Source of the DNA: Aralia elata
Lineage: Eukaryota > Streptophyta > Magnoliopsida > Apiales > Araliaceae
NCBI GenBank assembly: GCA_034770075.1
Contig: JAVJAP010000339.1
Coordinates: 2,002,501-2,066,500, forward strand
Direction: 5' to 3'
DNA: 64,000 bases
The stretch's first letter is position 1; each line of letters starts with the position of its first letter. This document shows positions 1-12,900 of the stretch, piece after piece. Under the pieces are notes generated by a model. It saw nothing but the letters and a program-made list of their open reading frames with translations, was not told the DNA's origin and searched no databases. The translations under genes and the position numbers were made by a program.

Positions 1-239
1 ATCATTTATAATATATAAAAATAATTAACAATTTATAATAACATAATATTATATTATTATGTACTTTAAAAGTTTAAAAATTAATATTTATGCATTTGTC
101 GCAAAACTTTATCAATAATTTAATAACATGCCTAGAATTTGAGTTTTTTTTATTTGGTATTTTCTCTTCTTCATTAAACCTCAAAGCAGGATATTCTAGA
201 CTTTCACTTTGAATTACTTCTTTTATCAACATTGGTAGC
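1..239. other. AT-rich sequence, no gene seen
   Basis: No coding signal. The first ~130 bases resemble 4330-4450 (both carry a TATTATATTATTATG-like core followed by a run near TTAAAA), so both are probably copies of an AT-rich dispersed repeat. Confidence 0.4.
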
Positions 240-515
240 TGTTAGAGTGTGGTTTGATGGGTCCGGGAGATTCAGTGGGACCCGTGCCACATGAAAAAAT
301 ATCACATGAGAGGATTTGGCATTCTAGAGGGTCTACAATCCAAGTTGACTTATGACTCCCTTGTTCTATTTGACTTCCTATTTCTGAGGAAATTGAATTA
401 TATTGAGTTAAGGGATTATTAGTTATTTTTGCACAAGACTCCTAGTCCAATTGGAGGAGGTGTGATCAAGCTATAAATATACAACCATAATTCAGGTTCT
501 AGCTAGGTACTTAAA
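240..515 (+). repeat. LTR-like direct repeat, copy A (truncated)
   Basis: Begins TGTTAGAGTGTGGTTTGATG and is repeated with moderate divergence at 2921-3208. Both copies contain a TATA-like CTATAAATA near their 3' end, as expected of an LTR U3 promoter. Similarity stops after ACATTA, where copy A runs into unrelated sequence. I infer fragments of one LTR family; the element type is not resolved. Confidence 0.55.
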
Positions 516-1448
516 CATTAGTTTTGTTTTGCAGATTCGGGATGAGTTCTTACTCGTCGAGGAGAAAAGCAATATTCGTTGGGCAAAACAATTCGAGCAA
601 TGCATTAAAAGTCTACAGGGAAGTGTTTTGAATTCTGTTCTAATAGACTATGCTTGTGAATTTGAGTTTTTTGAGTTTTCCGTGATTACACAAAAGATGC
701 ATGTTACTTGGGTTTGTTTTGTGTTTAATCTAGGAATTCAAGAGTGTTTGCATTTGCAATGTGAGAAGTTTCAAAGATTGTTATTTGATCCAGGTGCAAT
801 TGAATGGATGTTAGTGCGAATGATCAGGATCATAAGAATCACTTTTGATCCGTGAATTCGTTAATGGATATATTTGCGAATAAACGAGATCATCACGTTG
901 GTTTTTAATCCGGGAATTCGTGAATGGAAGTTGATGCAGTGTGAAGAGTTCTACATACTGACATTTGATCCAGGAGGGGATAGAGCTTTTCACAGTTTTC
1001 TTTGTGTTTATTTCGTTACCTATATGTTTATGTCGTTAGGTAGAAACTTTGGTTGTGTTTTTGCTTTAGTTGCTAATTTAGTTGGTTCTGTTTTAGTTAG
1101 CATTTTGGAAGAATTTGGCCTTCTTGTGGAAAAACATCATGTTGATGTGGACAGGTTCTTGATTAAGGGAGATTGAAAGTTTAAGTTTCCAAGTGGTGTT
1201 ACGAAGAAATTGCAATGTGTTCACCTATGTCGAGCATCGTTTGGAATGAAACATTTAAAAGTCGTTCATGTCATTACGAGGATCATGCCGGATGTTGCTT
1301 TGTTCTTTGCAGGAGTTGAAATTTTTGATGATTCTTTTCATATTCTTTCTCGCATTGGTGATATTGCTTATATATTTCATTTGCAAGTTGAGATTTGTGC
1401 TTATGATTTGATTATTCCTACTGACTTAGTTTGTTTGGGTGTAGGATC
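516..1448 (+). mobile_element. Retrotransposon-derived sequence with 60-bp tandem repeats
   Basis: There is no intact ORF. Short open stretches (529-855, 874-1176, 1210-1473) have no recognisable domain. Degenerate 60-bp tandem repeats occupy 722-975. The stretch lies directly upstream of a Gypsy-like pol tail (1449-1530) and is probably the decayed interior of the same element. Confidence 0.4.
722..975 (+). repeat. Degenerate 60-bp tandem repeat, about four copies
   Basis: Units start near 722, 788, 848 and 908 and share the core GATCCGGGAATTCGTGAATGG or close variants. The period is 60 bases, so the reading frame is kept: each unit encodes about 20 residues with a recurring F-(D/N)-P-G-I-x-E-W pattern. 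Units 2 to 4 carry changes, including stops in unit 3. Confidence 0.7.
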
Positions 1449-1530
1449 AGATTTGTGGACGAATCCTTTTTGAGAGGAGGAAATGCCAGATTTGAGGACA
1501 AATCCTTTTCAAGAGGAGGGGAATGATGAC
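1449..1530 (+). mobile_element. Ty3/Gypsy-like pol tail and polypurine tract (relic)
   Basis: Two adjacent copies of a ~38-bp unit (AGATTTGnGGACnAATCCTTTT followed by GAGGAGG) end in a purine-rich tract at 1515-1528. Their frame reads DLRTNPFQEEGND, a common C-terminal ending of plant Gypsy polyproteins just before the 3' LTR. Only this tail is left. Confidence 0.5.
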
Positions 1531-2920
1531 ATACTGACCGGGTCCGAATTTTTCGTCAAGCTATCAACTCGAGCGTCAAAGGTTCAACAAATAATTTCAA
1601 GTGATTGGGTTATAGTCTACTCAAGGATGCTTACATTGAAACTCAATTCAAGTAGATCACGAGAAGAGGATCAATACATGCTGAGTCATCAATTCTGTGT
1701 TTATTCGTATCGTCTAATATTCGACAAAGTTATGTTTCGATTCAAGGAATGATTAGTGATCACGCGACATTGTGGATGTCCAAGCCTGTCTAAGAGATTA
1801 CAATTCACACAAGGTTGTAATGCACAGATCAATGGAGAAGGATTCAAGCTTCTTTGCAAAGCATTCATCATTGGATATGATTCTAAGTTCATTCATTTGG
1901 TTCATTCAAAGATTAGAGTTTGGTGGAGGAAATAAAGGATGGACTAAGGATCACGTTTGGAACTTAAAAACAATGAAGAAACAATTTTGGTCCAGCAGCA
2001 CGCCCCGCGTCGGTTTTGTACTAGTAGCAGCGCGCCCCGCGCCAGTTATACAGAAGTTCTGGTCACCCGGCGCACCCCGTGCCGTTCTTAGTATATTTCT
2101 GGCGTGTCCTGCGCTAGTCACGCGGTACAGATTCCAAGAAAAGCGTTTTTGGCAGATTTGCTTCCAAATTTGTAGGGATTTTCATATTTTTAGATTTCTA
2201 ATGTAATTAGAATATTTGTTAGATAGATTTGATTTCTAATTACTTGTTAACTAGTATTTCTATTCCTTTTAGGATTTAGGGTTTCTTTAAGGTTTATTCT
2301 ATTAGTATAAATAAAATACATGACTTGTGTAATATACTTCAGATTATTAATAAACTTTTGGTGAGATTATTCTCCTTTTGGTTCTTTGAGAACTCCCGAA
2401 TTGTTCATAGTTTGTCTATGAATGTTCAATTGACTTATCATACAACAATACATAGTTGTGTGTGGCGTCTTCTACCGCATCAATCATTGATTGTACCAAG
2501 GTTACCGCTTACATATAAGCGAGGGGTCAAGGCGTTATTGATGTTCCATTCAACGCAGCTTCCTTGTGCGATCGATTATACCAAGGTTCTCATCTCTTTA
2601 TAGGTGTTGGGTTAAGGTGTCGTGAACGTTCCACCTTATAACTTATTGGAAACGATCTAGGCGACGACCACCTCACGTAAGCGTGTTGTGGAGTCTATCA
2701 AATATGGTCGGAGAAGATTTTCGTTCGGTGTGAGGGAGGTAGTAGACGTTTGAGTTTTCTGGAAAAGTTTGAATGTGTGGATGAGAAGTGGCGGGTCCCG
2801 GTTAGGCACGTGGCATATGGGGGGTGATGGTTTGACTTATGTAGCAGCAATATATTATTTGTTGACCAATTTTTGTACTCTCTTATTTTAAGTTTCTTAT
2901 AATAAGAGAGTGATGGACAA
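1531..2920 (+). mobile_element. Probable Gypsy 3' LTR and flanking remnant
   Basis: It follows the pol tail and PPT-like tract directly. It includes a GC-rich repeat block (1990-2130), then a TATA-like and polyadenylation-like AT region (2290-2350), and two diverged copies of a segment containing ACCAAGGTT and GTTCCA(TT/CC) (about 2490-2635). The arrangement suits a long LTR, but the exact ends are not visible. Confidence 0.4.
1990..2130 (+). repeat. GC-rich tandem repeat inside LTR-like sequence
   Basis: Four degenerate copies of a CGCGCCCCGCGCC-type core, spaced about 35-40 bases apart, in otherwise AT-rich DNA. Similar but unrelated-looking GC-rich arrays occur in the Copia leaders at 36505-36655 and 41290-41345. 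Confidence 0.65.
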
Positions 2921-3208
2921 TGTTGGAGTGTGGTTTGATGGGTCCGGGAGATTCGATGGGACCCAAGTTACGTGGCGGAATATCATAGTAGGGGATTTAT
3001 CATTCTAGAGGGTCTACAGCCCAAGTTGACTTATGACTCTCTTGTTCTATTTGACTTCCTATTTATGAGGAAATTGAATTCTATTCAGTCAAGGAATTTA
3101 CAGTTATCCTTACACAAGACTCCTAGTCCAATTGGGAGAGGTGTTGTCAAGCTATAAATACACATGCATAATTCAGGTTCCAGATACTTACACATTATCT
3201 ATTTTTAC
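2921..3208 (+). repeat. LTR-like direct repeat, copy B
   Basis: Second copy of the repeat at 240-515, starting TGTTGGAGTGTGGTTTGATG with CTATAAATA at 3154-3162. The sequence continues past the shared part to about 3420 without a visible LTR end. Confidence 0.55.
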
Positions 3209-3900
3209 GCACTAAAGTAATTACAAACCTCCGTTGTTAACGTTTTCTGGCATGTACTTATTCTCACACCGGAGCTATTCCCCAGCGGCCTTGGCCGTCA
3301 AGCTTTTTGGTGTGATCGTTTGTTCATTGTGCAGGTTAAATTCGTTGTTTGGTGATTCGACGAGCGGTCATATTTTGAGGTTAAGAGTAGCCATATCTAG
3401 TTGTTATTGTTTTTGATATAAAAAATGGTTTGGAAGATGGTATGTGGTGGTGAAAAATGACTACATGAGTATGAGTTAAAATTACAATGAGTTGTGGAAA
3501 ATGAAAAGATGAATAAAAATTTATAAAGATATTAATTGTCAGAAGATAAACATGAATAAATTATGATAAATATGATTTTAGAATGTATGTGATGGTGGAA
3601 TGTTTTCTGGTTTATTATAAATCAAATTTAATTGAAAGTTAAAATAATTTTGTAAAGAGAGAATGTAAAACTTCTGTTGACTCTTATTGTTTGTTACCAC
3701 ATAGAAAATGGAGTTTATTATAAATCAAAACTAACTGAAAGTAGCATAAAAATAAATTTGATTATTTTTCTCCAAATTAGACACGCAAGCGCAAGGACTC
3801 CATCTCTGAGGAATCAAATCTTTTAGAACCAAACCTATCACATAAATATTGTAACAATTATTTTGGACTCTTTTTTCGTTATATTGTTTTTAGAGATGGA

Positions 3901-3946
<46 letters not shown>

Positions 3947-4460
3947 CTCTTGGATTCTTTTTCTATCTTTCTAAACATTATCTCATGTAAAAATATATGT
4001 AAATATATTGTCAATACTTATGTCATGTATGTAAAAAATAAATAGAATAAGGATAATAATTGCGTAATAAAGATAAATATATACTTTCAATCATTATCTC
4101 ATCTAAAAATTTAAAGATAAAATTTTGTATATAAAGATAAATATAGTATTAGTGTCTGAGTCAACTCATCATGACCAACAAAAAAAATCTGATTAACTCA
4201 ACTAACTTTTTTTTGTTGTTCTCCTTATTATATATATTATACAGTATAGATATAATATAATATTACTAGTTTGCATGCCCTGCAAGACAAGGGCATTTTT
4301 TTTTCTTATTTGATTATTTTTTAAATAAAAAATTATCATATATGATATAAAAATGAATTAATAATTAATAATGGTATTATATTATATTATTATGCACATT
4401 AAAATTTTTAAAATTATTATATATATTTTTGTCACAAACCTCCATTAATATCATATATGG
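3209..4460. other. Intergenic AT-rich DNA with (TA)n
   Basis: No coding signal. It holds a (TA)n microsatellite at 3904-3945 and, at about 4330-4450, the second copy of the AT-rich repeat seen at 1-130. Confidence 0.5.
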
Positions 4461-4690
4461 TACTCTCTTTGTTCCAAAATATAAAATTATTGTTGATTTT
4501 TTAAAATTTAATTTGAGACATTTTAAATTTTAAATTGATATGATATTACAACTATACAATAACAAATGTTGTAATTAGTTATATTTATTACATAATTTAC
4601 AAAGTAAAATTTATATTAATTTTGAGTTGAAAATGTCTAAATAAAATTTAAAAATTCAATAATAATTTTATTTTGAAACAGAATGAGTAT
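4461..4690. mobile_element. Stowaway-like MITE
   Basis: About 230 bp, beginning TACTCTCTTTGTTCC and ending with the near inverse, GAAACAGAATGAGTA. Flanking TA and CTCCnTCnGTnCC-type termini are typical of Stowaway (Tc1/mariner) MITEs. There is no coding capacity. Confidence 0.7.
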
Positions 4691-4727
4691 ATAAAATTAA
4701 CTAACTATCTCATAATAACAAAAGAGA

Positions 4728-4764
4728 GGGGGGGAGGGGGGGGAGGGGGGAGGGGGGAGGGAGA
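4728..4764 (+). repeat. G-tract array, possible G-quadruplex
   Basis: Consecutive G runs of 7, 8, 6 and 6 bases separated by single A residues, then shorter runs. The spacing satisfies the usual G-quadruplex pattern many times over. It sits 2.2 kb upstream of the lipase start, in AT-rich DNA. Confidence 0.8.
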
Positions 4765-5348
4765 ACAAACTCTTTATTGGAGGAGATAATATGACTTTTT
4801 AATTTGATAAGTATGCTTTAATTTTGAATAAAGTTTTAAGAATATATTTTCATAAGGTTTCTTGAAAACAATATTCCTTTCTTGAGTTATCGACTCTTGA
4901 CTAATAAAAAAGTTCAGTGAAACTCAGTCAACTTTTTTAGTTGTTCTCTTTATTATATATAGTATTTTATTATATATAGTATAGATATATAGTTATTGAT
5001 GATAGGTATTGATTTCATTACTTATATTTATTAAACATATAAAATTTTAATATAGTGAATGAAATTATAGGAAATGTGTATTGAGTTTGAGGGGTATCCA
5101 AATCCAATAAATGCATTTGACATTTATTTGTTATGAAACAGAGGACAAACGAAATAAGAAACTAAGACAGGACCACAGGAATTACATGAGCCTAACGACT
5201 TCATATTAAGTTACAGAACAGACGTGAGTACCTTTCTTTTTTCCGAGGCTAGATTTAATTTCAAAAAAAGATTAGAAAGAAAACAAAAATTAAGATTTGA
5301 TGAAGCTTTTATTAACCTTTCACCATCTCTCTTCCTCAGTTTGCAAAT

Positions 5349-5869
5349 AATTCCTTTGTTCTATAATATTTGATTATTGTTGATTTTTTAAATTTAACTT
5401 AATACTCACTCGTTCCCAAAAGGATGAGTAAAACATAATTTGCACATACATTAAGAAAAGTAAAAGTAGAGGATAGAGAATTTTTTTCCAAATTTATCCT
5501 TAGTAACCCCACAAGATTATATAAAGTAATGAGTACTTTTATTTTTTTATACTAATAGACCCTGCTAAATGACTTAGTTACATTTCACTTTATATACTTT
5601 ATCTCATCTTTTGGGGAAAAAAAATTTGTACCTTTACTCATCCTTTTGGGGACGGAGTAAGTAGATTTTTAAATTCAAAATTGACATAGATTTTTTTTAA
5701 TTTTAATCAATATAATAATGAATATTGTAAACTATCTAAAATATATTATTCATCGTAAATTTTATTGTTTCATAATTTTTAATGTATCATTTCAATTTTG
5801 AATTTAAAAATGTCTCAAATTAATTTTTAAAAGTCAATAATAATTACATAATTTGGAACGGAAGGAGTA
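5349..5869. mobile_element. MITE interrupted by another MITE
   Basis: The left arm (TTCCTTTGTTCTATAATATT) and the right arm (ending AATTTGGAACGGAAGGAGTA) are inverted repeats of the same style as the MITE at 4461-4690. They are separated by a second inverted-repeat element at 5403-5659. Confidence 0.65.
5403..5659. mobile_element. Inner Stowaway-like MITE
   Basis: Left end TACTCACTCGTTCCCAAAAG and right end CTTTTGGGGACGGAGTA are inverted repeats that continue into the shared GGATGAGTAAA. TA lies at both boundaries. About 257 bp, noncoding, inserted in the older MITE at 5349-5869. Confidence 0.75.
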
Positions 5870-6903
5870 CTTGGTAGAATTAAAAAAAAAAAAAAAAAAG
5901 CTCTTTGGAACACTCCATTAACCGGGAATCAGTTGCACACACACATGTATAATGATGAAATATAGCATATATTCATATGGCAAACTTTAGTATATTTAGA
6001 AGTAAAAATATCTTAAAAATGAAATGAGTCCTATTTTTTCTCTGTTGTTACAGTACTTATTAGTGCTATTTTTTGTTTTAGCCAAAAAATAATACTGAAG
6101 TGTAGATTTAGTTAAGAATAAAGGTAAAAATAATTACTATTCAAGACCGAATCCCGATCGAGATGGATTTGTTTTATCTGCGTTCATCCCTAATTATTTT
6201 CATAAAAAGATTCTCATTTACCAAGTTTTTTGATTCCAATAAAAACGTGTCATTTATATAGATAATAATAATGAAAAAGGGAAATATCCTGAGGGCATCT
6301 AACTAGTATATTCCATATTATTAATACGTCAATTTTTAGGGGCTTTTAGATAAATCCAACGATATGGATATAAAGAACATATCAAAATATTGGAACATAT
6401 GAATTTTTATATAATTTGGTGATACCTATCATCGCTTTTATATATAGTAATGAAAGTTCAATAAATTTAAGTTGTCAAAAAATATACTTATTTTACAAGG
6501 TTATAATAATGATGATACACAAATTAAATAAAAATATATATTTATTAATATTTAGCATGATCTTTTCATCTATACGGTTAAATTTTATTAATAAAATTAA
6601 GATAAATTCGTTTTTATAAAATTAGAGTATATAACTTATATACCCTGCATGGTATCTCCTACAAACCCATAATATAGAATGATACAATTTATCATAACAG
6701 TTCTATTATATATCATGTCACTATTATTAAATTAAGCATTCGCCATATGCAGCGATAAACATACAAAAAATATAAATCTTTAAAATTTATAAATTTTTTA
6801 AATGAGACTCATTTTGTGGAATAAATACGTATTATTAAGCTAAGAGAGAAAATTCTTATTCCTATTTTCAGAAGTGTGATTTTTGTTCAGCACGCACTCT
6901 CCC
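5870..6903. other. AT-rich 5' flank of the lipase gene
   Basis: No gene recognised. A 19-base A run lies near 5881-5899. The open stretch at 6416-6619 is AT-rich, matches nothing I know and is taken as chance. Confidence 0.5.
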
Positions 6904-6913
6904 TCTATATATA
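6904..6913 (+). promoter_or_regulatory. Probable TATA box of the lipase gene
   Basis: TATATATA within CTCTATATATACTCTC, about 80 bases before the ATG at 6989. A start site 25-35 bases downstream would leave a short 5' UTR of about 50 bases. A pyrimidine-rich CTCTC stretch surrounds it, as in many plant core promoters. Confidence 0.55.
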
Positions 6914-6988
6914 CTCTCATCTCTTGTACAAAGGGGGTCTCCATTCATCTATTTAACACTTCCACAAATTAAGCAAAAGAGAATTAAA

Positions 6989-9900
6989 ATGGCAGTTTTT
7001 GGCTTGTTGAGCAAGGTTTTCATTCTAGCCTTTGTAATAATTCATCCTTATGAAGCTACAGCTTTGGCTTCAAACAACAGTCTAACCAGGGGTCAAGTTG
7101 GGGTTGGACCAACCGTTAGTATATGTTCGGATAACACGTTGACGCATGGTTATAGGTGCGAGGAATATGATGTAAGAGCTCAATTTATTTTGGCCATTAA
7201 ATTTGTGTTAATTGATTTTTGAATGAATTATATGTATGTCCCGGTAAGTTGACAGTCAATTTCAAAATAGATCAATAATTAAAGTGAACACTTGTTTTTT
7301 TAATAGTTGTTTTTTTAATAGGTGTTGCTTAATGTCAATTATATATGTTCATTGATCATTTGATTGACTTCCCCAATTTCGTATCACTTGTTTAATTAGG
7401 GTATTTTTTTCTTTGACTTTGTAAATATCCCCAGTTCACGCAATTTACGTATTAGTCATGAAAATTGGATGTTTTATATCGTCAAATAAAAAAAATATTC
7501 TCATTAAACAGTCGCATGACCGACTTATGACACGAAATTGAAAAAAAAGAAAAGAAAGTGAACTCAAGAAACAAAATTGACACTAAAGGTCTGTTTCTTT
7601 TATGTAAAAACCTTTTCATGAAAACATTTTCAATAAAAATGACGTATTTTCTATTGTTTGTTCACAAATTGGAAACGAAACTGAAAATAGGATACATATG
7701 CATATGCAGGTAGCAATTTCTTTTCTTCCCCAAATATAAGATTTTATTCCTCTCCTCTGTCATCTCCATAATCAAACTCACCATATTTCAGCCATGAAAA
7801 ACCATAACCCACAATCAAAATAAATAAGTAATGGAATCAGAATCAAAGAATTCCAACAAAATATTTACGCTCATATATACCCATACATGCAAACACAAAG
7901 TATGTCCTCTTCCCCAAGTTATTTTCCACCAGAACGGTTTCAAAAAGACAAAAGTCGGATTCAATGTTCAGTAGACCCTATAAATTGTGTTTATCATCTA
8001 CCCAATTCCATTGGTTTCGACTCAACTTTTGATCTAGAATATCTTAGGAAAAAATTGAACGTAATAGGTATAGAAGCAAAGAAGTATTGCAAAATTTGAG
8101 AGTTTGAAGATGAATAAGAGATGATAGATATGAGAAAATAAGTGAATTTATTGAGCAAATAAGAGAGATGAAAGAGAGAAGAAAAAGCGAAGTTTCGTTG
8201 GGAGAGAGAGTTGCTCATCATAGGAAAATGAGGAAAATATTTTCCGGACAATACTTTCCGTGAAACAAATTAATGGAGCCTAATGCTACGTTTGGATCGG
8301 TGGAATATGAGGGAGAATAGAATGATTCATTCCTATGTAATGAAAAAAATTGTGTTTAGTTGCGATTTGAATGAAAAAAATTGTGTTTGGTTCCTTGAGG
8401 GAGGGAGAGCATATGGAATAACTCATTCTAACTAGAATGGAATGAATCATTCCTTTAATCCAAACGTAGTATTAGTGACTACTCTTTAAAAAGAGGTAAG
8501 TGTTCTCTTTTATAATTAAGGGATAACTTTGAAATTGACTGACAATTTTGATTTTAACCTTGACTTTTAGGGTCATTTTTAATATAAGATAATTAAGCAT
8601 AATTGCTAGAATAAATTAACTAATTATAGTCAATATATATGTGTGCGAACAGTATTAATTTAACAATCATGCATATTTGTTTTTTAATTTTTTTCCCAGG
8701 TGACAACCGGTGATGGGTATATATTAAGGTTGCAAAGATTTCCCGAGGGTCGCGAAGGAGGAAATTATTATGGAAGAAAGAGGAAACAACCGGTATTCAT
8801 GCAGCATGGGGTTCTTGCGGTAATTAACTAAGCTAAATAACGTATAAATGTATACACTCCAAATTCTGTTAATAAAAATACTAATTCTGTTAATTTAAGT
8901 ATTATAGAGAATGATTCACAGTTAGCCTTATGCCTTTATATATCATCTAACTAAATAGGTACTCTCACTCACTCTCGTATGTGTAATGCAAAACACCTTT
9001 TAGGATTAAATCTCTAAAGTTAGATGACATCATGAGTTGGTCTTAGAAAGAATTGGTGCAATAAGTAAAATTTCAGTTAATTTATTTTGTTAGAAATCTA
9101 AAAAGGGGATTAAATAGATTCTTTTAAAAGATCTTTCTTAAAGATTTACCAAGTTAAAAATTAAACTAGCTTTAGTTATGCAGCAGAATAAATTAGGAAA
9201 ATCCCCTTGAGATAATTTTTTTTTTTATAGAAATACCTAGTAATGAGTTTAGCAAATGTAGAGTTCAAGCACACACAAAATAAATGTAGAAAGAAAATAA
9301 CACACAAGATTTTAAGAGAATCGGATCACAAATATCTCTTAATACTCACTTATACTCCATTGAGTATGGATGATCCACTAAGATATATCTTTACAAAGAA
9401 CGGTTTCAAGAGTTTCGCAAAGAAACTTTAGTCGCAAAGACTAGTTAATTTAATTAAGATTTAATTATACTTTAGACCCTCCAAGTTTCACCCATTTAAC
9501 AATTAGACTCCCAAAATAAAATCCTCCCAAAATAGACCCCAAAGTATGTTTAAGTAATTAATATAGACCCTTTTTGGTATTCCATCAATATTTTGGCCAA
9601 AAATACTTGAAAAATATGGTTTGACCATATTTGACTTATTAAATTCGTTTAAAATCTTTATAAATACTTATTTTGACATATTAAATCCGTATAAATCCTT
9701 ATAAATAATAATTATTATATGTTCATTATTAAAATTGCATATATTAACAAAGATTACCACATACGCTTTTTTATTTTCAAATTAAAAAAAAAAGACTTAA
9801 TTACCAAAAAAAACCAATAAACTTTACAAACTATATTTTTAACACGAATAACATTAAACTCTTAAACAATTGACAAAAGTACCCAAAAATTAATTAATTA

Positions 9901-12900
9901 AATAATACCCTTTTATATTGGAAGAGCATACAAAAGGAGGAGGAAAAAATTGAAAAAGAAAAAAGAAAAAAAAGGACCCATTTGCTCTCTCTTCTCTCTC
10001 CTCCTTCCTTGATCCTTCCCCTCCCCTGTTCCACCATCCTCGTCCTCTGCCCCCTCTTCCTCCATCCCCATCTCCTTCCCTCCAATCCTGTCCCTCTGTC
10101 CTCGTTCCCTTCCTCCTCTCCCGTCCTCCCTTCCTTACGTTCCCGTCCCCTGTCCTTCCTTCCCTTGATCGGTCTCCCTTTTTTTTGTACAATGGTGGCC
10201 TCAAGGTCATTAATCTGTCCCCATGCCTCTTATCTTCTTTTATCTCTTTTTTTCAATGAATATTACCACGTACAATCCATATTTGAGAAAGAAAAATCAA
10301 CCAATTGATATTAAGATCCTCACATTTTGTGAATTTTAAAGTTTTATTATCTATTTAGGGTTGAGATTTTTGAAGTGAATATAGTGAATATTGTTGTGGT
10401 GATTGTGAAATTGGAGGCTTAAGGTTACGATTTGAAGTTTGGCGATGAGGAGGGTGCTGGCAGTGATTGAGGAGTTAACGTGTGGTGGTGATGGTGTGGG
10501 GCGACGACGTAAAGGAGCAACGACGGACGTGGGGCAGTGATGGTGGAATGAAAGCATTCAACAAATATATGGTCCGATAGAGAGATTGAAGATGGATTGA
10601 AAATTATTTTTAAAATAAATTATGAGTAAGTAAAATTAATTGAAAAGTAATTTAATCAAAATTTGTAACAAATTTAGAAAAAAATAAAATTTGCATCACA
10701 ATTATAAAAAGTTATATTACATCTTAAATTTTACAAATTGTATATATAATTTTTTTTAATTTTAAAATTGTATTTATAATTTTACAAATTATATTTATAA
10801 ATTTTACAACTTAAATCTTACAAATTATAAATTATATCACAGATTATAAATTTTTAAAATTATATCACAACTTAAATTTTATAAATTGTATTTATAGGTT
10901 TTTATAATTTTTTATAATTTTAAATTGTATTTATAGTTTTATAATCAAATTATACGGATATAATATAAGTATATAAATTTAATAAGCTAAATATGGATTT
11001 TTATGAATTTAATAAGTATTTATACGGATTTAATAAGTCAAATACGGTCAAACCATATGTTTGACCCTTTTTGGGCCAAAAAATTGGTTTGGTAATTCTA
11101 TTGCGTTTACTTAAATGTATTTTGGGGTCTATATTGGGAGGATTTTTACTTTAGGAGCCTAATTGTAAAATGGGTGGATCTTGGAGGGTCTAATGAGCAA
11201 TTAACTCTTTAATTAATCACCAAGACTAGATGAAATCACTTGGATGAATAATGAGGTTTGTGTGAGTGTTGCTGCTAAGGAATTGGGAAGCTCTGAATTG
11301 AGAAGGGCTTAGCAACAATTGATGATCTCTTGAATCGTGGAGTAGGACGGCGTTTGAAAATCAGTGCTCGATCTTTCTTTTTAGACTCAGATATTGATTA
11401 ACAGTCCTTAAAGGATGGATTCATGGGCCTTATATAGACCATTTGTGATTTTACCCGTTGGATAAATCTGTGAATGACACTTGGCATTTCCCTATTCCTT
11501 ATGGTGTAGCTTGGTCGGCTGTAACATGAGATGTCATTGTTCATAGTGTACCAGGGACTGCAAAGAGAGACGCATGCCTTTGCTACTGCAAATATAATTG
11601 TTAGTAAAGTTGTCTTATTCCCTTTAATTTGTTCCCTAGTTTTCATGACTTGAGTAGATAAGATCAATCTTGGTATTGAGAGTCCAATGAGGGAAATTCC
11701 TAGAAAGAGTAATCGTCAGGTCTCTTGACACTACGATCCTTGGCCTCTTTGAGCTTTACGATCATTTTGTCTAGTTCGCAGCCTTAAACTTGGCTATGCT
11801 AATATCTATCGTTGAGAATGGTTGGAGCAGCAAACTCAGATTCTGTAAGAATCTTATGTTTTTGGTAGTACGAAGGGGTGTTAGAATTTAAGAACGAATA
11901 ATATTCCAATTACACAGATATTATATGAAAGACGAAAAAGTAAGAACACACGATATACTCAGGTTCACCAATTTGACTAGTCTCTGTTTGTCTGATGTAT
12001 TCATAAGATATCTCACACACACTCTATAATGATCCACACATCAAACAATATTTTTTATAGTAACTAAAAAACTCTAGCTGGTATAACATAAGCTCAAACA
12101 CATAAGGCCCAATACATTAGTAAAACCTAAGATCGAACTACTAATAAATTCCCAAGCCCAATTGCACTTTGTGCTTGGCTTCCAGGGGGTGCTGCCCCCT
12201 TGCAACCCCCGCCAGCTCACCGAGAAGTATGAGTCAATCCCAACATTCTCCCACTTGATGAATACTTCTTGAAACTCACCTCAAATGTACACCACTCAAA
12301 CTTCGCCAAACTAACTGCTTTAGTTAAGAAGTCTGCGTTGTTCACTACTGTGTCAACCTTCTCCAAGAGAATTAGTTTCTCATCAACCTTCTCTCTAATG
12401 AAGTCATACTGGATATCAATATGCTTCGACCGTGAGTGGAATACAGGATTCTTTGCTAAGTGAATAACACTATGACTGTCACACTTTAACTTCACTGTCT
12501 TCTGTTTAAAACCAAGCTCAGCACACAACCTATGAATCCATATTGTTTCCTTATTTGCATGAGTAAGCGCTATGTATTCTGCCTCAGTAGATGATAAAGT
12601 AACAACACTTTGCTTCTTGCTCATCCAACTCACAGGACCATCAAACAATTTGAATACATAACTACTTGTTGATTTCTTGCTATCAACATCTCCACCCTAA
12701 TCAGCATCCACATATCCTACCACCTCAAAGTTCCTCTCATTTTCTTTACCTCCAAAATACAATGAAAAATTAGAAGTACCACAAACATACCTAAAAACTC
12801 TTTTGATGGCGGTCCAATACTCCTTCCCGGGGTTTGACATATATTTGCTCAATACTCCCACTGTTTGGGCAATATCTGGTCTCGTACATATCATTGCATA

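Noticed and set aside
9890..10210. 106-residue Arg/Gly/Glu-rich frame on the minus strand
   Set aside because: Product of a purine-rich strand in the MULE interior. Low complexity with equally open other frames.
12182..12202. Rho-independent-like terminator hairpin (CCAGGGGGTGCTGCCCCCTTG)
   Set aside because: It is a hairpin in a Copia LTR of a eukaryote. Bacterial terminator logic does not apply.
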